NCBI RefSeq assembly: GCF_003935375.1
Contig: NZ_RHQM01000007.1
Coordinates: 153,045-217,044, forward strand
Length of the DNA stretch: 64,000 bases
Source of the DNA: Stutzerimonas xanthomarina
GTDB lineage: Bacteria > Pseudomonadota > Gammaproteobacteria > Pseudomonadales > Pseudomonadaceae
Direction of reading: 5' to 3'
Shown: in pieces, positions 44,628 to 53,745 of the stretch
How positions within the stretch are numbered: the stretch's first letter is position 1
Layout of the letters: each line of letters starts with the position of its first letter
Notes under the pieces: model-generated
What the model saw: only the letters and a program-made list of their open reading frames with translations
What the model was told of the DNA's origin: nothing
Database searches by the model: none
Made by a program: the position numbers and the translations under genes

Positions 44628-45530
44628 TCAGGGGGGCGTCAATAGGTCGGCCAGGGCTGAATCCAGATCGTTGAAACGGAAGCGGAAACCTTCCGCCTCG
44701 GCCCTCTGCGGCAACGCATGTTGCCCCCCGAGCAACAGCCCGGCCAACTCGCCGAGCAGGGACTTGAGCACCGCTGCCGGGACTGGCAATACCGTCGGGC
44801 GATGCAGGCAGCGGCCAAGGCTGCGCGTGAACTCGACGTTGCGCACCGGGGCCGGCGCACAGGCATTGTAAGGCCCGCTTGCCGCCGGCTGGCGCAGAAG
44901 AAAATCAATCAGGGCGATTTGGTCTTCGATATGAATCCACGGCATCCATTGCCGACCATCGCCGATGCGCCCGCCCAAACCAAGCCTGAATGGCGGCAGC
45001 AACCGCTGGAGAAAGCCGCCGTCACGCGCCAGCACCAGCCCGGTACGCACCAGCACCACACGCATTCCCAGCACTGTCGCCTCCATCGCGCGCTCTTCCC
45101 AGGCATTGCACAGCTGGCTGGCAAAATCGGTGGAGACCGGCTGATCGGCTTCGGTCAGGCGGTGCTCACCGCCGTCGCCGTACCAACCCACGGCGGAACC
45201 AGAGATCAGCAGCGCCGGTTTCTGCTCGCGTCGGCCCAGCCACTCGACCAGCTGTTCGGTGAGCTTGACCCGACTGTCCCATAGCAACACCTTGCGCGAC
45301 TTGGTCCATGGCCGATCGGCGATGGGGGCGCCGGCCAGATTGACCACCGCGTCCAGCGCCACGGCATCCAGCTGCTGCAAGCTGCCCACACCCTGCACCT
45401 CGGCACCACACAGCGCGGCAACGCGTTGCGGCGTGCGGCTCCATACCCACAGCCGATGCCCGTCCGCCAGCCAGCGCCGACACAACGTGCGGCCTATCAG
45501 CCCGGTACCGCCCGTCAACAAGATGTTCAT
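44628..45530 (-). CDS. TIGR01777 family sugar-nucleotide epimerase-like protein (YfcH/SulA-like)
   Basis: 300-aa extended-SDR protein. NAD-binding start [13 protein letters not shown], then [23 protein letters not shown] and the C-terminal DUF1731-like [15 protein letters not shown]. Matches E. coli YfcH family; biochemical role unknown. ATG 45530 has AGGAG. First gene of the operon with hemH, transcribed from the TGTACA-rich divergent region. Confidence 0.88.
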   Translation of the reverse strand: MNILLTGGTGLIGRTLCRRWLADGHRLWVWSRTPQRVAALCGAEVQGVGSLQQLDAVALDAVVNLAGAPIADRPWTKSRKVLLWDSRVKLTEQLVEWLGRREQKPALLISGSAVGWYGDGGEHRLTEADQPVSTDFASQLCNAWEERAMEATVLGMRVVLVRTGLVLARDGGFLQRLLPPFRLGLGGRIGDGRQWMPWIHIEDQIALIDFLLRQPAASGPYNACAPAPVRNVEFTRSLGRCLHRPTVLPVPAAVLKSLLGELAGLLLGGQHALPQRAEAEGFRFRFNDLDSALADLLTPP

Positions 45531-45749
45531 GGTGAGCTCCTGGCGCGCAGCCATTGCGCGGGTTTGACGACTTGCTTGAAAGCATACACCTATACACAGG
45601 CACATAAATCGTACAGCATTTTCACGCCACCGCTTCGGCTGAGCCACTGGCGCACATCAGGCTGGCCGACAAGCGCTGTAGATCGCTCAGCCACCAAAAA
45701 ACCCCTCCGTACGCGGCGACAACTATCCAAAGCCACTCGCTGACAATAT

Positions 45750-45846
45750 TTGTACAGGATTATGCACTTAGTTGTACATCATGTATTGACTTGTACAACA
45801 CCATGATTATGATGGCCACAAGTTGTACAGAAACCTAACTTGTACA
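45750..45846. promoter_or_regulatory. Cluster of five TGTACA boxes in the divergent promoter region
   Basis: TGTACA hexamers (mostly TTGTACA) start at 45751, 45773, 45792, 45824 and 45841. The first two are 22 bp (two 11-bp units) apart. The 45531-45862 region (332 bp) separates the epimerase-hemH operon from the DUF523-LitR-phrB operon and has no coding frame. CarH/LitR proteins bind such repeats, so this is the probable main light-controlled operator. Confidence 0.65.
45786..45813 (+). promoter_or_regulatory. Promoter of the DUF523-LitR-photolyase operon
   Basis: TTGACT (45786-45791), 16-bp spacer, TATGAT (45808-45813). One TGTACA box (45792) lies in the spacer and another (45773) upstream, the usual site for MerR-family control. 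The ATG is at 45863. Confidence 0.55.
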
Positions 45847-45862
45847 AGACGAGGTCGCCATC

Positions 45863-46822
45863 ATGCACACCAAGCTCCCCACGCCCAAGATTGGAATCAG
45901 CGCCTGCCTGCTTGGTAATCCGGTGCGTTTCAACGGTGGCCACAAGGAATCGCGCCTGTGCAGCGAGACCCTGGCGCAGCACTTCGAGTTCGTGCCGGTG
46001 TGCCCGGAGGTTGCCATCGGCCTTGGCACACCTCGCGAGCCGATCCGCCTGGTCGGCGACACCGACGCACCAAAGGCCGTCGGCACCGTACGTCCCGAGC
46101 TGGACGTCACCGAAGCCCTCGCCGCCTACGGTCGACAGATCGCCGAGCAGTTGCACGACATCAACGGCTACATCCTTATGCAGAAATCGCCGTCCTGCGG
46201 CATGGAGCGGGTCAAGGTCTATGCCGCCAACGGCCATACCCAGCCCGGAGGTGGTAGCGGCGTGTTCGCCCAGGCGCTGATGCAGGCCTGTCCGGATCTG
46301 CCGGTCGAAGAGGACGGTCGACTGAACGATGCCGTGCTGCGCGAAAACTTCCTCACCCGCGTCTATGCCCATGCCGACTGGCAGCGCCTGCGCCAGGCCG
46401 GCCTCAGCCGCCGGGCCATCGTCGATTTCCACTCGCGCTACAAGTACCAGCTGATGGCGAGCAACCCGCTGCAGTACAAGGTGCTCGGCCGGCTGGTCGC
46501 GCAACTGGCGGAACACTCGCTTGAGGAGTTCGCACCGCAGTACTTCAGCCAGCTGATGCAGGCGCTGAAGAAGCCAGCCACCCGCGGTACGCACTGCAAC
46601 GTGCTGCTGCATCTGAGCGGTTACCTCAAGGACTCGCTTGGTGCGGAGGACCGCCGCGAGATGCGCCACCTCATCGATCAGTATCGCGCCGGCGTCATCC
46701 CGCTGGTGGTGCCGCTGACCCTGCTCAAGCACCACTTCCGTCGGCATCCCGATCATTACGTCGCACGCCAGGCCTACATGCAGCCGCATCCCGAAACCCT
46801 CAGCCTGCGCAACGGAATCTGA
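45863..46822 (+). CDS. DUF523/DUF1722 (YbgA-type) protein
   Basis: 319-aa two-domain protein. The N-terminal DUF523 part (1-165) has cysteine motifs KIGISACLLGNPVRF, VCPEV and KSPSCG; the C-terminal DUF1722/YbgA part (175-319) has HSRYKYQLMASNP and HHFRRHPD. Homologues neighbour photolyase and MerR genes in many proteobacteria and are induced with them. Biochemical role unknown. Confidence 0.9.
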   Translation: MHTKLPTPKIGISACLLGNPVRFNGGHKESRLCSETLAQHFEFVPVCPEVAIGLGTPREPIRLVGDTDAPKAVGTVRPELDVTEALAAYGRQIAEQLHDINGYILMQKSPSCGMERVKVYAANGHTQPGGGSGVFAQALMQACPDLPVEEDGRLNDAVLRENFLTRVYAHADWQRLRQAGLSRRAIVDFHSRYKYQLMASNPLQYKVLGRLVAQLAEHSLEEFAPQYFSQLMQALKKPATRGTHCNVLLHLSGYLKDSLGAEDRREMRHLIDQYRAGVIPLVVPLTLLKHHFRRHPDHYVARQAYMQPHPETLSLRNGI

Positions 46823-46824
46823 AC

Positions 46825-47760
46825 ATGAATGAATCAACGGACCTGACGCAGCTGACGGCCGACGGCCTCCTGCCGATCCGCGAAGTGGCGCGCATAACCG
46901 GCGTCAACGCCGTGACCCTGCGTGCCTGGGAGCGCCGTTACGGGCTGATCGTCCCGCTGCGCACGCCCAAGGGTCATCGGCTGTACGAAGAAGCACATAT
47001 CCAGCGCATCCGCGACATCCTCACCTGGCTCAATCGCGGCGTTTCGGTCAGCCAGATCAAGCCGCTGCTGGACACCACCACGCCGCCGGAGCTGCCCAGG
47101 CAGAACCAGTGGTCGGAGCTGCTCGAAGAGCTGCTGCAGGCCATCGACCGCCTCAGCGAACGACGCCTGGACGATGCCTTCAACCGGGCCATGGCGCTGT
47201 ATCCGCCGCGCACGCTCTGCCAGCACCTGCTGCATCCACTGCTCGAGGCACTCGAACAGCGCTGGCAGGGCCAGTACGGTGCAGCGGTGGAGCGGGCGCT
47301 GGTTCATTCCTGGCTGCGCAGCAAACTGGCGACGCGCATCTATTTCAACAACCGGCAGCAGGTCGGGCGCCCGCTGTTGCTCGCCAATCTGGATAACGAG
47401 TCCTTCGCACCCGGTCTGTGGTTGACCGCCTGGCTCGTGTCCAGCACCGACTGCCCAGTTGAAGTTGTCGAGTGGCCGGTACCGCTAAACGAGCTGAACC
47501 TGGCGATGGAGCGCATCCTGCCGCGCGCCCTGTTGCTCTATGCGAGCAACAGCCTGCCGGGCAACTGCCTGCAACGCGACCTGCCGCGTCTGATCGAGCA
47601 AAGCATCGCACCACTCTGCGTGGCCGGACCGGCCGTTCATATCCATGCACCCGAGCTGCACCGACATCGCGGGCTGATGCTCGCCGAGGACCCACTCGGC
47701 GCCCTGCAAGAGCTGCACGGTGCCGGCCTGCTGCCCGGTAGCGAAGGGAGTGCGTCATGA
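46825..47760 (+). CDS. MerR-family regulator, class III LitR/CarH-like (second copy)
   Basis: 311-aa regulator. Winged HTH (about 17-85): LPIREVARITGVNAVTLRAWERRYGLI, GHRLYEEAHIQRI. The remaining helical and alpha/beta region resembles a B12-binding regulator but lacks the cobalamin His motif, so light response must come through another protein, presumably the LOV protein at 40205. Sits between DUF523 and photolyase with overlapping ends (ATGA into phrB), consistent with its likely control of that operon. Confidence 0.88.
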   Translation: MNESTDLTQLTADGLLPIREVARITGVNAVTLRAWERRYGLIVPLRTPKGHRLYEEAHIQRIRDILTWLNRGVSVSQIKPLLDTTTPPELPRQNQWSELLEELLQAIDRLSERRLDDAFNRAMALYPPRTLCQHLLHPLLEALEQRWQGQYGAAVERALVHSWLRSKLATRIYFNNRQQVGRPLLLANLDNESFAPGLWLTAWLVSSTDCPVEVVEWPVPLNELNLAMERILPRALLLYASNSLPGNCLQRDLPRLIEQSIAPLCVAGPAVHIHAPELHRHRGLMLAEDPLGALQELHGAGLLPGSEGSAS

Positions 47761-49187
47761 CCCAGCTGCTCTGGCTGCGCAGCGATCTGCGCACAAGCGA
47801 CAACACCGCCCTCGCGACTGCGATGGCTTGCGGCCCTACCGTGGCGCTGTATCTGGTCACTCCCGGGCAATGGCTCGCCCACGATGACGCCCCCTGCAAG
47901 GTCGACTTCTGGCTGCGTAACCTCGCCGAGCTGTCGACGCGGCTGGGCGCGCTCAACGTCCCGCTGCTGATTCGCGAGGTCGATGATTGGCAGGCGGTAC
48001 CCGACGCGCTGCTGAAGGTCTGCCGCGAACAGGGCGTGCAGCGGCTGCATTACAACGACGAGTACGGGGTAAACGAGCAGCGCCGCGATCAGGCAGTTAC
48101 GACGCATCTGGAAGCGGCCGGCATCAGCGTGCGCGGCCATCTCGACCAGCTGCTGTTCACTCCGGGTAGCGTACAGACGCAGTCGGGCAGCTACTTCAAG
48201 GTGTTCAGCCAGTTCCGCAAGGCCTGCCTCGCCCACCTGAGCGTATCGCTGCCAGCCTGCGAGCCGGTGCCTGCGGCCCAGGCGCCGCTGGGTATCACCA
48301 GTGACCCGATACCCACGACGGTCACCGGCTTTCCGCGACCCACGGACTATCTGCGCGCGCTCTGGCCAGCCGGCGAAGCCTTCGCCCAGCGCCGCCTGGC
48401 AGCGTTCGTCGAGGACGACCTGAACGAATACCACCAGCGCCGCGACCTGCCCGCCGAGCCCGGCACCAGCCAGCTGTCGGCCTACCTCGCCGCCGGCGTC
48501 ATTTCCATCCGCCAGTGCCTGCACGCGGCGCTTGGCTACAACCAGGGCGAGCTGGACAGCGGCAGCACCGGCGTCACCACCTGGATCAACGAACTGCTCT
48601 GGCGCGAGTTCTACAAGCACATCCTGGTCGGCTATCCGCGGGTGTCCATGTACCGCGCCTTCCGCCCGGAAACCGAGGCACTGCCCTGGCGGCGCGCGCC
48701 GTACGAGCTGGAAGCATGGCAGCAGGGCCGCACCGGCTTTCCGATAATCGATGCGGCCATGCGCCAGATGCAGGAAACCGGCTGGATGCACAACCGCCTG
48801 CGCATGGTCGTCGCCATGTTCCTCAGCAAGAACCTGCTGATCGACTGGCGTGAGGGCGAGCGCTGGTTCATGCGTCACCTGATCGACGGCGACCTGGCCG
48901 CCAACAATGGCGGCTGGCAATGGAGCGCGTCCACCGGCACGGATTCGGTGCCCTACTTCCGCCTGTTCAATCCGATCAGCCAGTCGCAACGCTTCGACCC
49001 GGACGGGCAGTTCCTGCGCCGCTGGCTTCCCGAGCTGCAGCACCTGAGCAGGCGCGACGTGCATAACCCGTCGGCGCACCGCAGCCTGTTCGGCGTAACC
49101 GAGTACCCCGCCCCCATCGTCGACCTCGGCGCCAGCCGGGCGCGGGCGCTGGATGCCTTCCGCAACCTGCCGGATGCGCAAGCATGA
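47757..49187 (+). CDS. phrB: Deoxyribodipyrimidine photolyase
   Basis: 476-aa flavoenzyme repairing UV pyrimidine dimers with light. N-terminal alpha/beta domain (QLLWLRSDLRTSDN), C-terminal FAD domain with GVTTWINELLWREFYKH, DAAMRQMQETGWMHNRLRM and GGWQWSASTGTDSVPYFRLFNP, including the Trp electron-transfer region. Class I CPD type. Third gene of the light operon, coupled by 4-nt overlaps to its neighbours. Confidence 0.96.
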   Translation: MTQLLWLRSDLRTSDNTALATAMACGPTVALYLVTPGQWLAHDDAPCKVDFWLRNLAELSTRLGALNVPLLIREVDDWQAVPDALLKVCREQGVQRLHYNDEYGVNEQRRDQAVTTHLEAAGISVRGHLDQLLFTPGSVQTQSGSYFKVFSQFRKACLAHLSVSLPACEPVPAAQAPLGITSDPIPTTVTGFPRPTDYLRALWPAGEAFAQRRLAAFVEDDLNEYHQRRDLPAEPGTSQLSAYLAAGVISIRQCLHAALGYNQGELDSGSTGVTTWINELLWREFYKHILVGYPRVSMYRAFRPETEALPWRRAPYELEAWQQGRTGFPIIDAAMRQMQETGWMHNRLRMVVAMFLSKNLLIDWREGERWFMRHLIDGDLAANNGGWQWSASTGTDSVPYFRLFNPISQSQRFDPDGQFLRRWLPELQHLSRRDVHNPSAHRSLFGVTEYPAPIVDLGASRARALDAFRNLPDAQA

Positions 49188-49612
49188 GCGGCTTCCTGCA
49201 GTCCTTCGCCTGCGAGTTCGCCCGCCTCGACGCGAGCAATCTCGACCGCCTGCGCGACCTCTACAGCGCCGACGTGCACTTCACCGACCCGCTGCATGAG
49301 GTCTGCGGGCTCGTCGAGCTGGAGCGCTATTTCAGCGAGCTGTATGCCAACGTCGAGCACCTGCATTTCGAGTTCATCAGCCACGATGAGATATGCGACG
49401 GCCAGGGCTATCTGCGCTGGATCATGAGTTACCGACATCCGCGGCTGAACGGCGGCAAGCTGATCAGCCTCGAAGGCTGCTCGCTGCTGCGCTGGAACGG
49501 CGCCGGCAAGGTCGTCCGTCACCGCGACTACTTCGATGCCGGTGCCCTGCTCTATCAGCATGTGCCGTTGCTCGGCGCGGCCATTCGCTGGCTGCAGCGG
49601 AGGCTCGCGTGA
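49184..49612 (+). CDS. NTF2-like (SnoaL) protein
   Basis: 142-aa NTF2-fold protein: FARLDASNLDRLRDLYSADVHFTDPLHEVCG and HRDYFDAGALLYQHVP. Homologues stand next to photolyase in light- and singlet-oxygen-induced operons. Function unknown. ATGA overlaps with phrB and with the SDR gene (GTGA). Confidence 0.85.
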   Translation: MSGFLQSFACEFARLDASNLDRLRDLYSADVHFTDPLHEVCGLVELERYFSELYANVEHLHFEFISHDEICDGQGYLRWIMSYRHPRLNGGKLISLEGCSLLRWNGAGKVVRHRDYFDAGALLYQHVPLLGAAIRWLQRRLA

Positions 49613-50376
49613 ACCTCTCGCGACGTATCTGGCTTACCGGCGCCAGCAGTGGCATCGGCCTGGAACTGGCGCGTCAGCTGCTCGCCGATGGGCACTGCCT
49701 GGTGCTGTCGGCACGCCGCGCCGAGCCGCTGCAGGCCTTTGCCCGGCGTTACCCGGGGCGTGTGCTGGTGTTGCCCGGGGATCTCACCGACAGCGAACAG
49801 GTGCGCGACATCGGCACCGCCATCCAGACGCAATGGGGCGCGCTGGACAGCGTGATCCTCAACGCCGGCACCTGCGAATACATCGACGCCGGCCGATTCG
49901 ACGCGGCGCTGCTGGAGCGCGTGATGGGCGCCAACGTGCTCGCCGTCGGCTACTGCATCGAGGCGGCACTGCCACTGCTGCGCCAAGGGGTGCGCCCGCA
50001 TCTGGTCGGCGTCGGCAGCTCAGTGACCTGGCTGCCGTTGCCGCGTGCCGGGGCTTACGGCGCATCCAAGGCCGCGCTGCGCTACCTGCTCGAATCACTG
50101 CGTCTGGATCTGGCCAACGAAGGCATCGACGTCACCCTTGTCAGCCCGGGGTTCGTCGACACACCGCTGACCCGTCGCAACGACTTTCCCATGCCCATGA
50201 GCTGGCCGGCGGACAAGGCCGCACGGCAGATCGCCCGACGGCTGGAACGCCGCCCGCTGCACATCGCGTTTCCCGCGCCGTTCATCTCTGTGCTGCGCCT
50301 GCTCTCACTGCTGCCCGCACGCCTGCAATTCGCCCTCGGCCGGCGACTGGCGCATACGCCTCTCAAGGAAGGATAA
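49609..50376 (+). CDS. SDR family oxidoreductase in the photolyase operon
   Basis: 255-aa short-chain dehydrogenase. GTG start at 49609 with GGAGG upstream; TGASSGIG, NAG in LNAGTCE, GSSVTWLP catalytic Ser, YGASK, and PGFVDTPLT. Ends with a basic amphipathic region that may associate with membrane. Probably acts on fatty acyl or lipid intermediates with the following three genes. Confidence 0.88.
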   Translation: MNLSRRIWLTGASSGIGLELARQLLADGHCLVLSARRAEPLQAFARRYPGRVLVLPGDLTDSEQVRDIGTAIQTQWGALDSVILNAGTCEYIDAGRFDAALLERVMGANVLAVGYCIEAALPLLRQGVRPHLVGVGSSVTWLPLPRAGAYGASKAALRYLLESLRLDLANEGIDVTLVSPGFVDTPLTRRNDFPMPMSWPADKAARQIARRLERRPLHIAFPAPFISVLRLLSLLPARLQFALGRRLAHTPLKEG

Positions 50377-50378
50377 CC

Positions 50379-51626
50379 ATGAAAATCGCCATCATCGGCA
50401 GCGGTATTGCCGGACTTACCTGTGCGCATCTGCTGTCCCGTCAGCACCAGGTCGCAGTGTTCGAATCGGCCAGCTGGATCGGCGGCCACACCCATACCGT
50501 GGACTTCCGCCTGCACGGCCGGGACTACGCGGTGGACACCGGCTTCATCGTCTTCAATGACTGGACCTACCCCAACTTCATCAAGTTGCTGGACAAGCTC
50601 GGAGTGCGCTACAAGCCGACCGAAATGAGCTTTTCGGTGAGCGATCCGCTCAGCGACCTGGAATACAACGGCCACGATCTCAACACGTTGTTCGCCCAGC
50701 GCAGCAACCTGTTCTCGCCGCCCTTCTGGCGCATGATTCGCGACATCCTGCGCTTCAACCGCGAAGCGCTTGAGCACTACAAGCACGGTCGCCTCGGTGC
50801 CCACGTCACCCTGGGTACCTATCTCGAGCTGGGCCGCTACAGCCAGCGCTTCATCGATCACTACATCGTGCCGATGGGCGCAGCGATCTGGTCGATGTCG
50901 CTGGCCGACATGCTGGAATTCCCGGTGGAATTCTTCATCCGCTTCTTCAAGAACCACGGGCTGCTGTCGGTGAGCGATCGCCCACAGTGGTACGTCGTCG
51001 AAGGCGGCTCCAGCGCCTATGTATCGCCACTGACGCGGGGTTTCAGCCAGCACATCCGTCTCAACTGCCCGGTGTTCGAGGTGCTGCGCGATGAGCACGG
51101 CGTAACGATCCAGAGCCCGGCCGGTGCCGAGCGTTTCGACAAGGTGATCTTCGCCTGTCACAGCGACCAGGCGCTGAGCCTGCTGGCCGAACCGAGCCGG
51201 GTCGAACGAGAGATCCTCGGAGCCATCGGCTACGCCGCAAACGACGTGGTGCTGCACACCGATACGCGCCTGCTGCCCAAGCGGCGCCGCGCCTGGGCCA
51301 GCTGGAACTACCGCCTCGGCGGGCCGAGCGAGCAACAGGCCGCGGTGACCTACAACATGAACATCCTGCAGGGCATCGAGTCGCCGGAAACCTTCTGCGT
51401 CAGCCTCAACCAGAGCGAAGCGATCGATCCGGACCTGATCCTCGCGCGTTTCTCCTACGCCCACCCGCAGTACAGCCTGGCCGGCATCGCCGCGCAGACC
51501 CGTGTCGACGAACTCCTCGGCGACCGCCACAGCTACTTTTGTGGTGCCTACTGGGGCAATGGCTTCCATGAGGACGGTGTGGTCAGCGCGTTGCGCGTCG
51601 CCGCCGCCTTCGGAGAGTCGCTGTGA
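50379..51626 (+). CDS. FAD-dependent amine-oxidase-like oxidoreductase
   Basis: 415-aa flavoprotein. N-terminal Rossmann MKIAIIGSGIAGLTCAH, ESASWIGGHTHT, VDTGFIVFND and GGSSAYVSPL; the end GAYWGNGFHEDGVVSAL. Homologues occur in operons with DUF1365 and a cyclopropane synthase homologue. Possibly a fatty-acyl desaturase or oxidase. ATG 50379 follows AAGGAAGG. Confidence 0.88.
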   Translation: MKIAIIGSGIAGLTCAHLLSRQHQVAVFESASWIGGHTHTVDFRLHGRDYAVDTGFIVFNDWTYPNFIKLLDKLGVRYKPTEMSFSVSDPLSDLEYNGHDLNTLFAQRSNLFSPPFWRMIRDILRFNREALEHYKHGRLGAHVTLGTYLELGRYSQRFIDHYIVPMGAAIWSMSLADMLEFPVEFFIRFFKNHGLLSVSDRPQWYVVEGGSSAYVSPLTRGFSQHIRLNCPVFEVLRDEHGVTIQSPAGAERFDKVIFACHSDQALSLLAEPSRVEREILGAIGYAANDVVLHTDTRLLPKRRRAWASWNYRLGGPSEQQAAVTYNMNILQGIESPETFCVSLNQSEAIDPDLILARFSYAHPQYSLAGIAAQTRVDELLGDRHSYFCGAYWGNGFHEDGVVSALRVAAAFGESL

Positions 51627-52438
51627 GCAGCGCCATCGTGCACAGCGCGCTGTACAGCGGCTGGGTGCAGCATCGGCGCTTCGCGCCGCGGGCCCATGCG
51701 TTCAGCTATCGCATGGGGTTGCTGTACCTCGACCTGGCCGAACAGGACGCCGTGCTCGGGCTTTCGCCCCTGAGTGGGCGTGCCCGCTTCGCCGCATTTT
51801 GCTTCCGCGAGGGCGACTACCTGCCGCAATACACTAGCCAGGGCATCGCGCTGGCCGACGCGGTCCGCCAGCGGGTCAGCGAAGCCCTCGGGCGGCCGGT
51901 CACCGGTGCCGTGCGCCTGCTGACCCAGCCGCGCAGCTGGGGGCTGTGCTTCAACCCGGTCAGCTTCTTCTATTGCTTCGACGAACAGGAACAGCTGACC
52001 GCGGTGCTCTGCGAAGTCAGCAACACCCCCTGGCGCGAGCGTTATCACTACGTGCTGCCGGCATCCGGCAATCGCAACCTGCGCTGTACGGTGGCGAAGA
52101 CCTTCCACGTCTCGCCGTTCCTGCCCGGCGAGCTGGAATACCGCATGCGCTTCAACCCGCCGGGACGACGCATCGGCGTGCACATGGAGGACTGGCAGGG
52201 CGAGCAGAAGCTGTTCGACGCCACCCTCGGTCTGCAACGCCAGGCGCTGACTTGCGGCGCGGTGCACCGCTACCTGCTCAGCTTCCCCTGGATGACCGCC
52301 AAGACCCTGCTCGCCATCTACTGGCAGGCGCTGCGCCTGCTGCTCAAGCGCACACCGATCTTCACCCATCAGCCCGCTACCAAGGCGTACGGGCTGGCCG
52401 TCACGCAACCCACCGGAGCCCGCCATGAAGAGCCCTAG
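51623..52438 (+). CDS. DUF1365 family protein
   Basis: 271-aa DUF1365 protein: SGWVQHRRFAPRAHAFSYR near the start, CFNPVSFFYCFD and FHVSPFLPGELEYRMRF. GTG start (51623) overlapping the flavoprotein stop; ends 14 bp inside the cyclopropane synthase gene. Always found with lipid-modifying neighbours; function not known. Confidence 0.9.
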   Translation: MSSAIVHSALYSGWVQHRRFAPRAHAFSYRMGLLYLDLAEQDAVLGLSPLSGRARFAAFCFREGDYLPQYTSQGIALADAVRQRVSEALGRPVTGAVRLLTQPRSWGLCFNPVSFFYCFDEQEQLTAVLCEVSNTPWRERYHYVLPASGNRNLRCTVAKTFHVSPFLPGELEYRMRFNPPGRRIGVHMEDWQGEQKLFDATLGLQRQALTCGAVHRYLLSFPWMTAKTLLAIYWQALRLLLKRTPIFTHQPATKAYGLAVTQPTGARHEEP

Positions 52439-53702
52439 CCTGACCGTCAAAGTCCGTCCGCTGGCGGGCATGGGACTGGCCAGCAGCCTGCTGCGCCGTA
52501 CCGTACTGAATCAGCTCGAACACCTGCGCCACGGGTTGCTGAGACTGCAACACGGCGATGTCTGCCAGCAGTTCGGCGATCTGGCGAGCCCGCTCAAGGC
52601 AGAAATTCATATAACCGACAGTGCCGCCTGGGGCCTGATCGCCGCGCGCGGCTCGATCGGCGCCGGCGAAGCCTACATTCACGGCTACTGGCACAGCCCG
52701 GACCTGACCGCGGTGATCCGCCTGTTCGTCGCCAACATGGACGTGCTCGACAACATCGAGCGCGGCAGCCTGGCGCTGTTCGGCCAGCCGGTGATCAAGG
52801 CGTTGCACTGGTTCAACCGCAACACCCGCAGCGGCTCGCAGCGCAACATCGCCGCCCATTACGACCTCGGCAACGAGCTCTTCGAGCAGTTTCTCGACCC
52901 GACCATGATGTACTCGGCGGCAATGTTCACCAGCCCCGAACAGGATCTGGAACAGGCCCAGCTGCACAAGCTCGAACGCATCTGCGAAAAGCTCGACCTG
53001 CAGCCCGAGGACCATCTGCTGGAGATTGGTACCGGCTGGGGCAGCATGGCGCTCTATGCCGCCATCCACCGTGGCTGCCGGGTGACCACCACCACGCTGT
53101 CTCGCGAACAGTTCGCCTACACCCAGCGGCGCATCGAAGAACAGGGCCTGCAGGACCGCATCACCCTGCTGCTCAAGGACTACCGCGATCTCGACGGTCA
53201 GTTCGACAAGCTGGTGTCCATCGAAATGATCGAAGCGGTCGGCCACGACTTCCTGCCGACTTACTTCCGACAGTGCTCGCGGCTGCTCAAGGACGACGGG
53301 CTGATGCTGCTGCAAGCCATCACCATTCGCGACCAGCGCTACGAACAGGCGCGCCGCAGCGTCGACTTCATCCAGCGCTACATCTTCCCCGGCGGTGCCC
53401 TTCCCTCCATGCAGCGCATGCTCAATGTCGTAACCAGCGACTCGGACATGAACCTGCTGCACATGGAGGACTTCGGCGAACACTACGCGCGCACCCTGCG
53501 CCTGTGGCACGAGAACTTCCGCCGCGCCCGCGGCGAGCTGGAGCGCCACGGTTACGACGACTATTTCTACCGGCTCTGGGAGTTCTACCTGTGCTACTGC
53601 GAGGGCGGCTTCATCGAGCGCGCCATCGGCACCGCACAGCTGCTGCTGGCCAAACCGGGCGCTCGCCGGAAACCGCTCTACGACGGGTCAAGCGCGACAT
53701 GA
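52425..53702 (+). CDS. Cyclopropane-fatty-acyl-phospholipid synthase family methyltransferase
   Basis: 425-aa SAM-dependent methyltransferase of the Cfa family: N-terminal lipid-binding part, [29 protein letters not shown] motif [32 protein letters not shown] and [10 protein letters not shown]. It methylates acyl double bonds in phospholipids. A copy in a photolyase operon is typical of singlet-oxygen responses. Whether it forms cyclopropane or methyl-branched/furan precursors cannot be told. Confidence 0.92.
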   Translation: MKSPSLTVKVRPLAGMGLASSLLRRTVLNQLEHLRHGLLRLQHGDVCQQFGDLASPLKAEIHITDSAAWGLIAARGSIGAGEAYIHGYWHSPDLTAVIRLFVANMDVLDNIERGSLALFGQPVIKALHWFNRNTRSGSQRNIAAHYDLGNELFEQFLDPTMMYSAAMFTSPEQDLEQAQLHKLERICEKLDLQPEDHLLEIGTGWGSMALYAAIHRGCRVTTTTLSREQFAYTQRRIEEQGLQDRITLLLKDYRDLDGQFDKLVSIEMIEAVGHDFLPTYFRQCSRLLKDDGLMLLQAITIRDQRYEQARRSVDFIQRYIFPGGALPSMQRMLNVVTSDSDMNLLHMEDFGEHYARTLRLWHENFRRARGELERHGYDDYFYRLWEFYLCYCEGGFIERAIGTAQLLLAKPGARRKPLYDGSSAT

Positions 53703-53745
53703 GGCGCCCGATAACAGGAGTGCGGACTTTTACCCGGAGTCATCC

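Noticed and set aside
46825..47760. B12-dependent light sensor (CarH class)
   Set aside because: The cobalamin-binding His motif ExxDxHxxG is absent in both LitR-like proteins.
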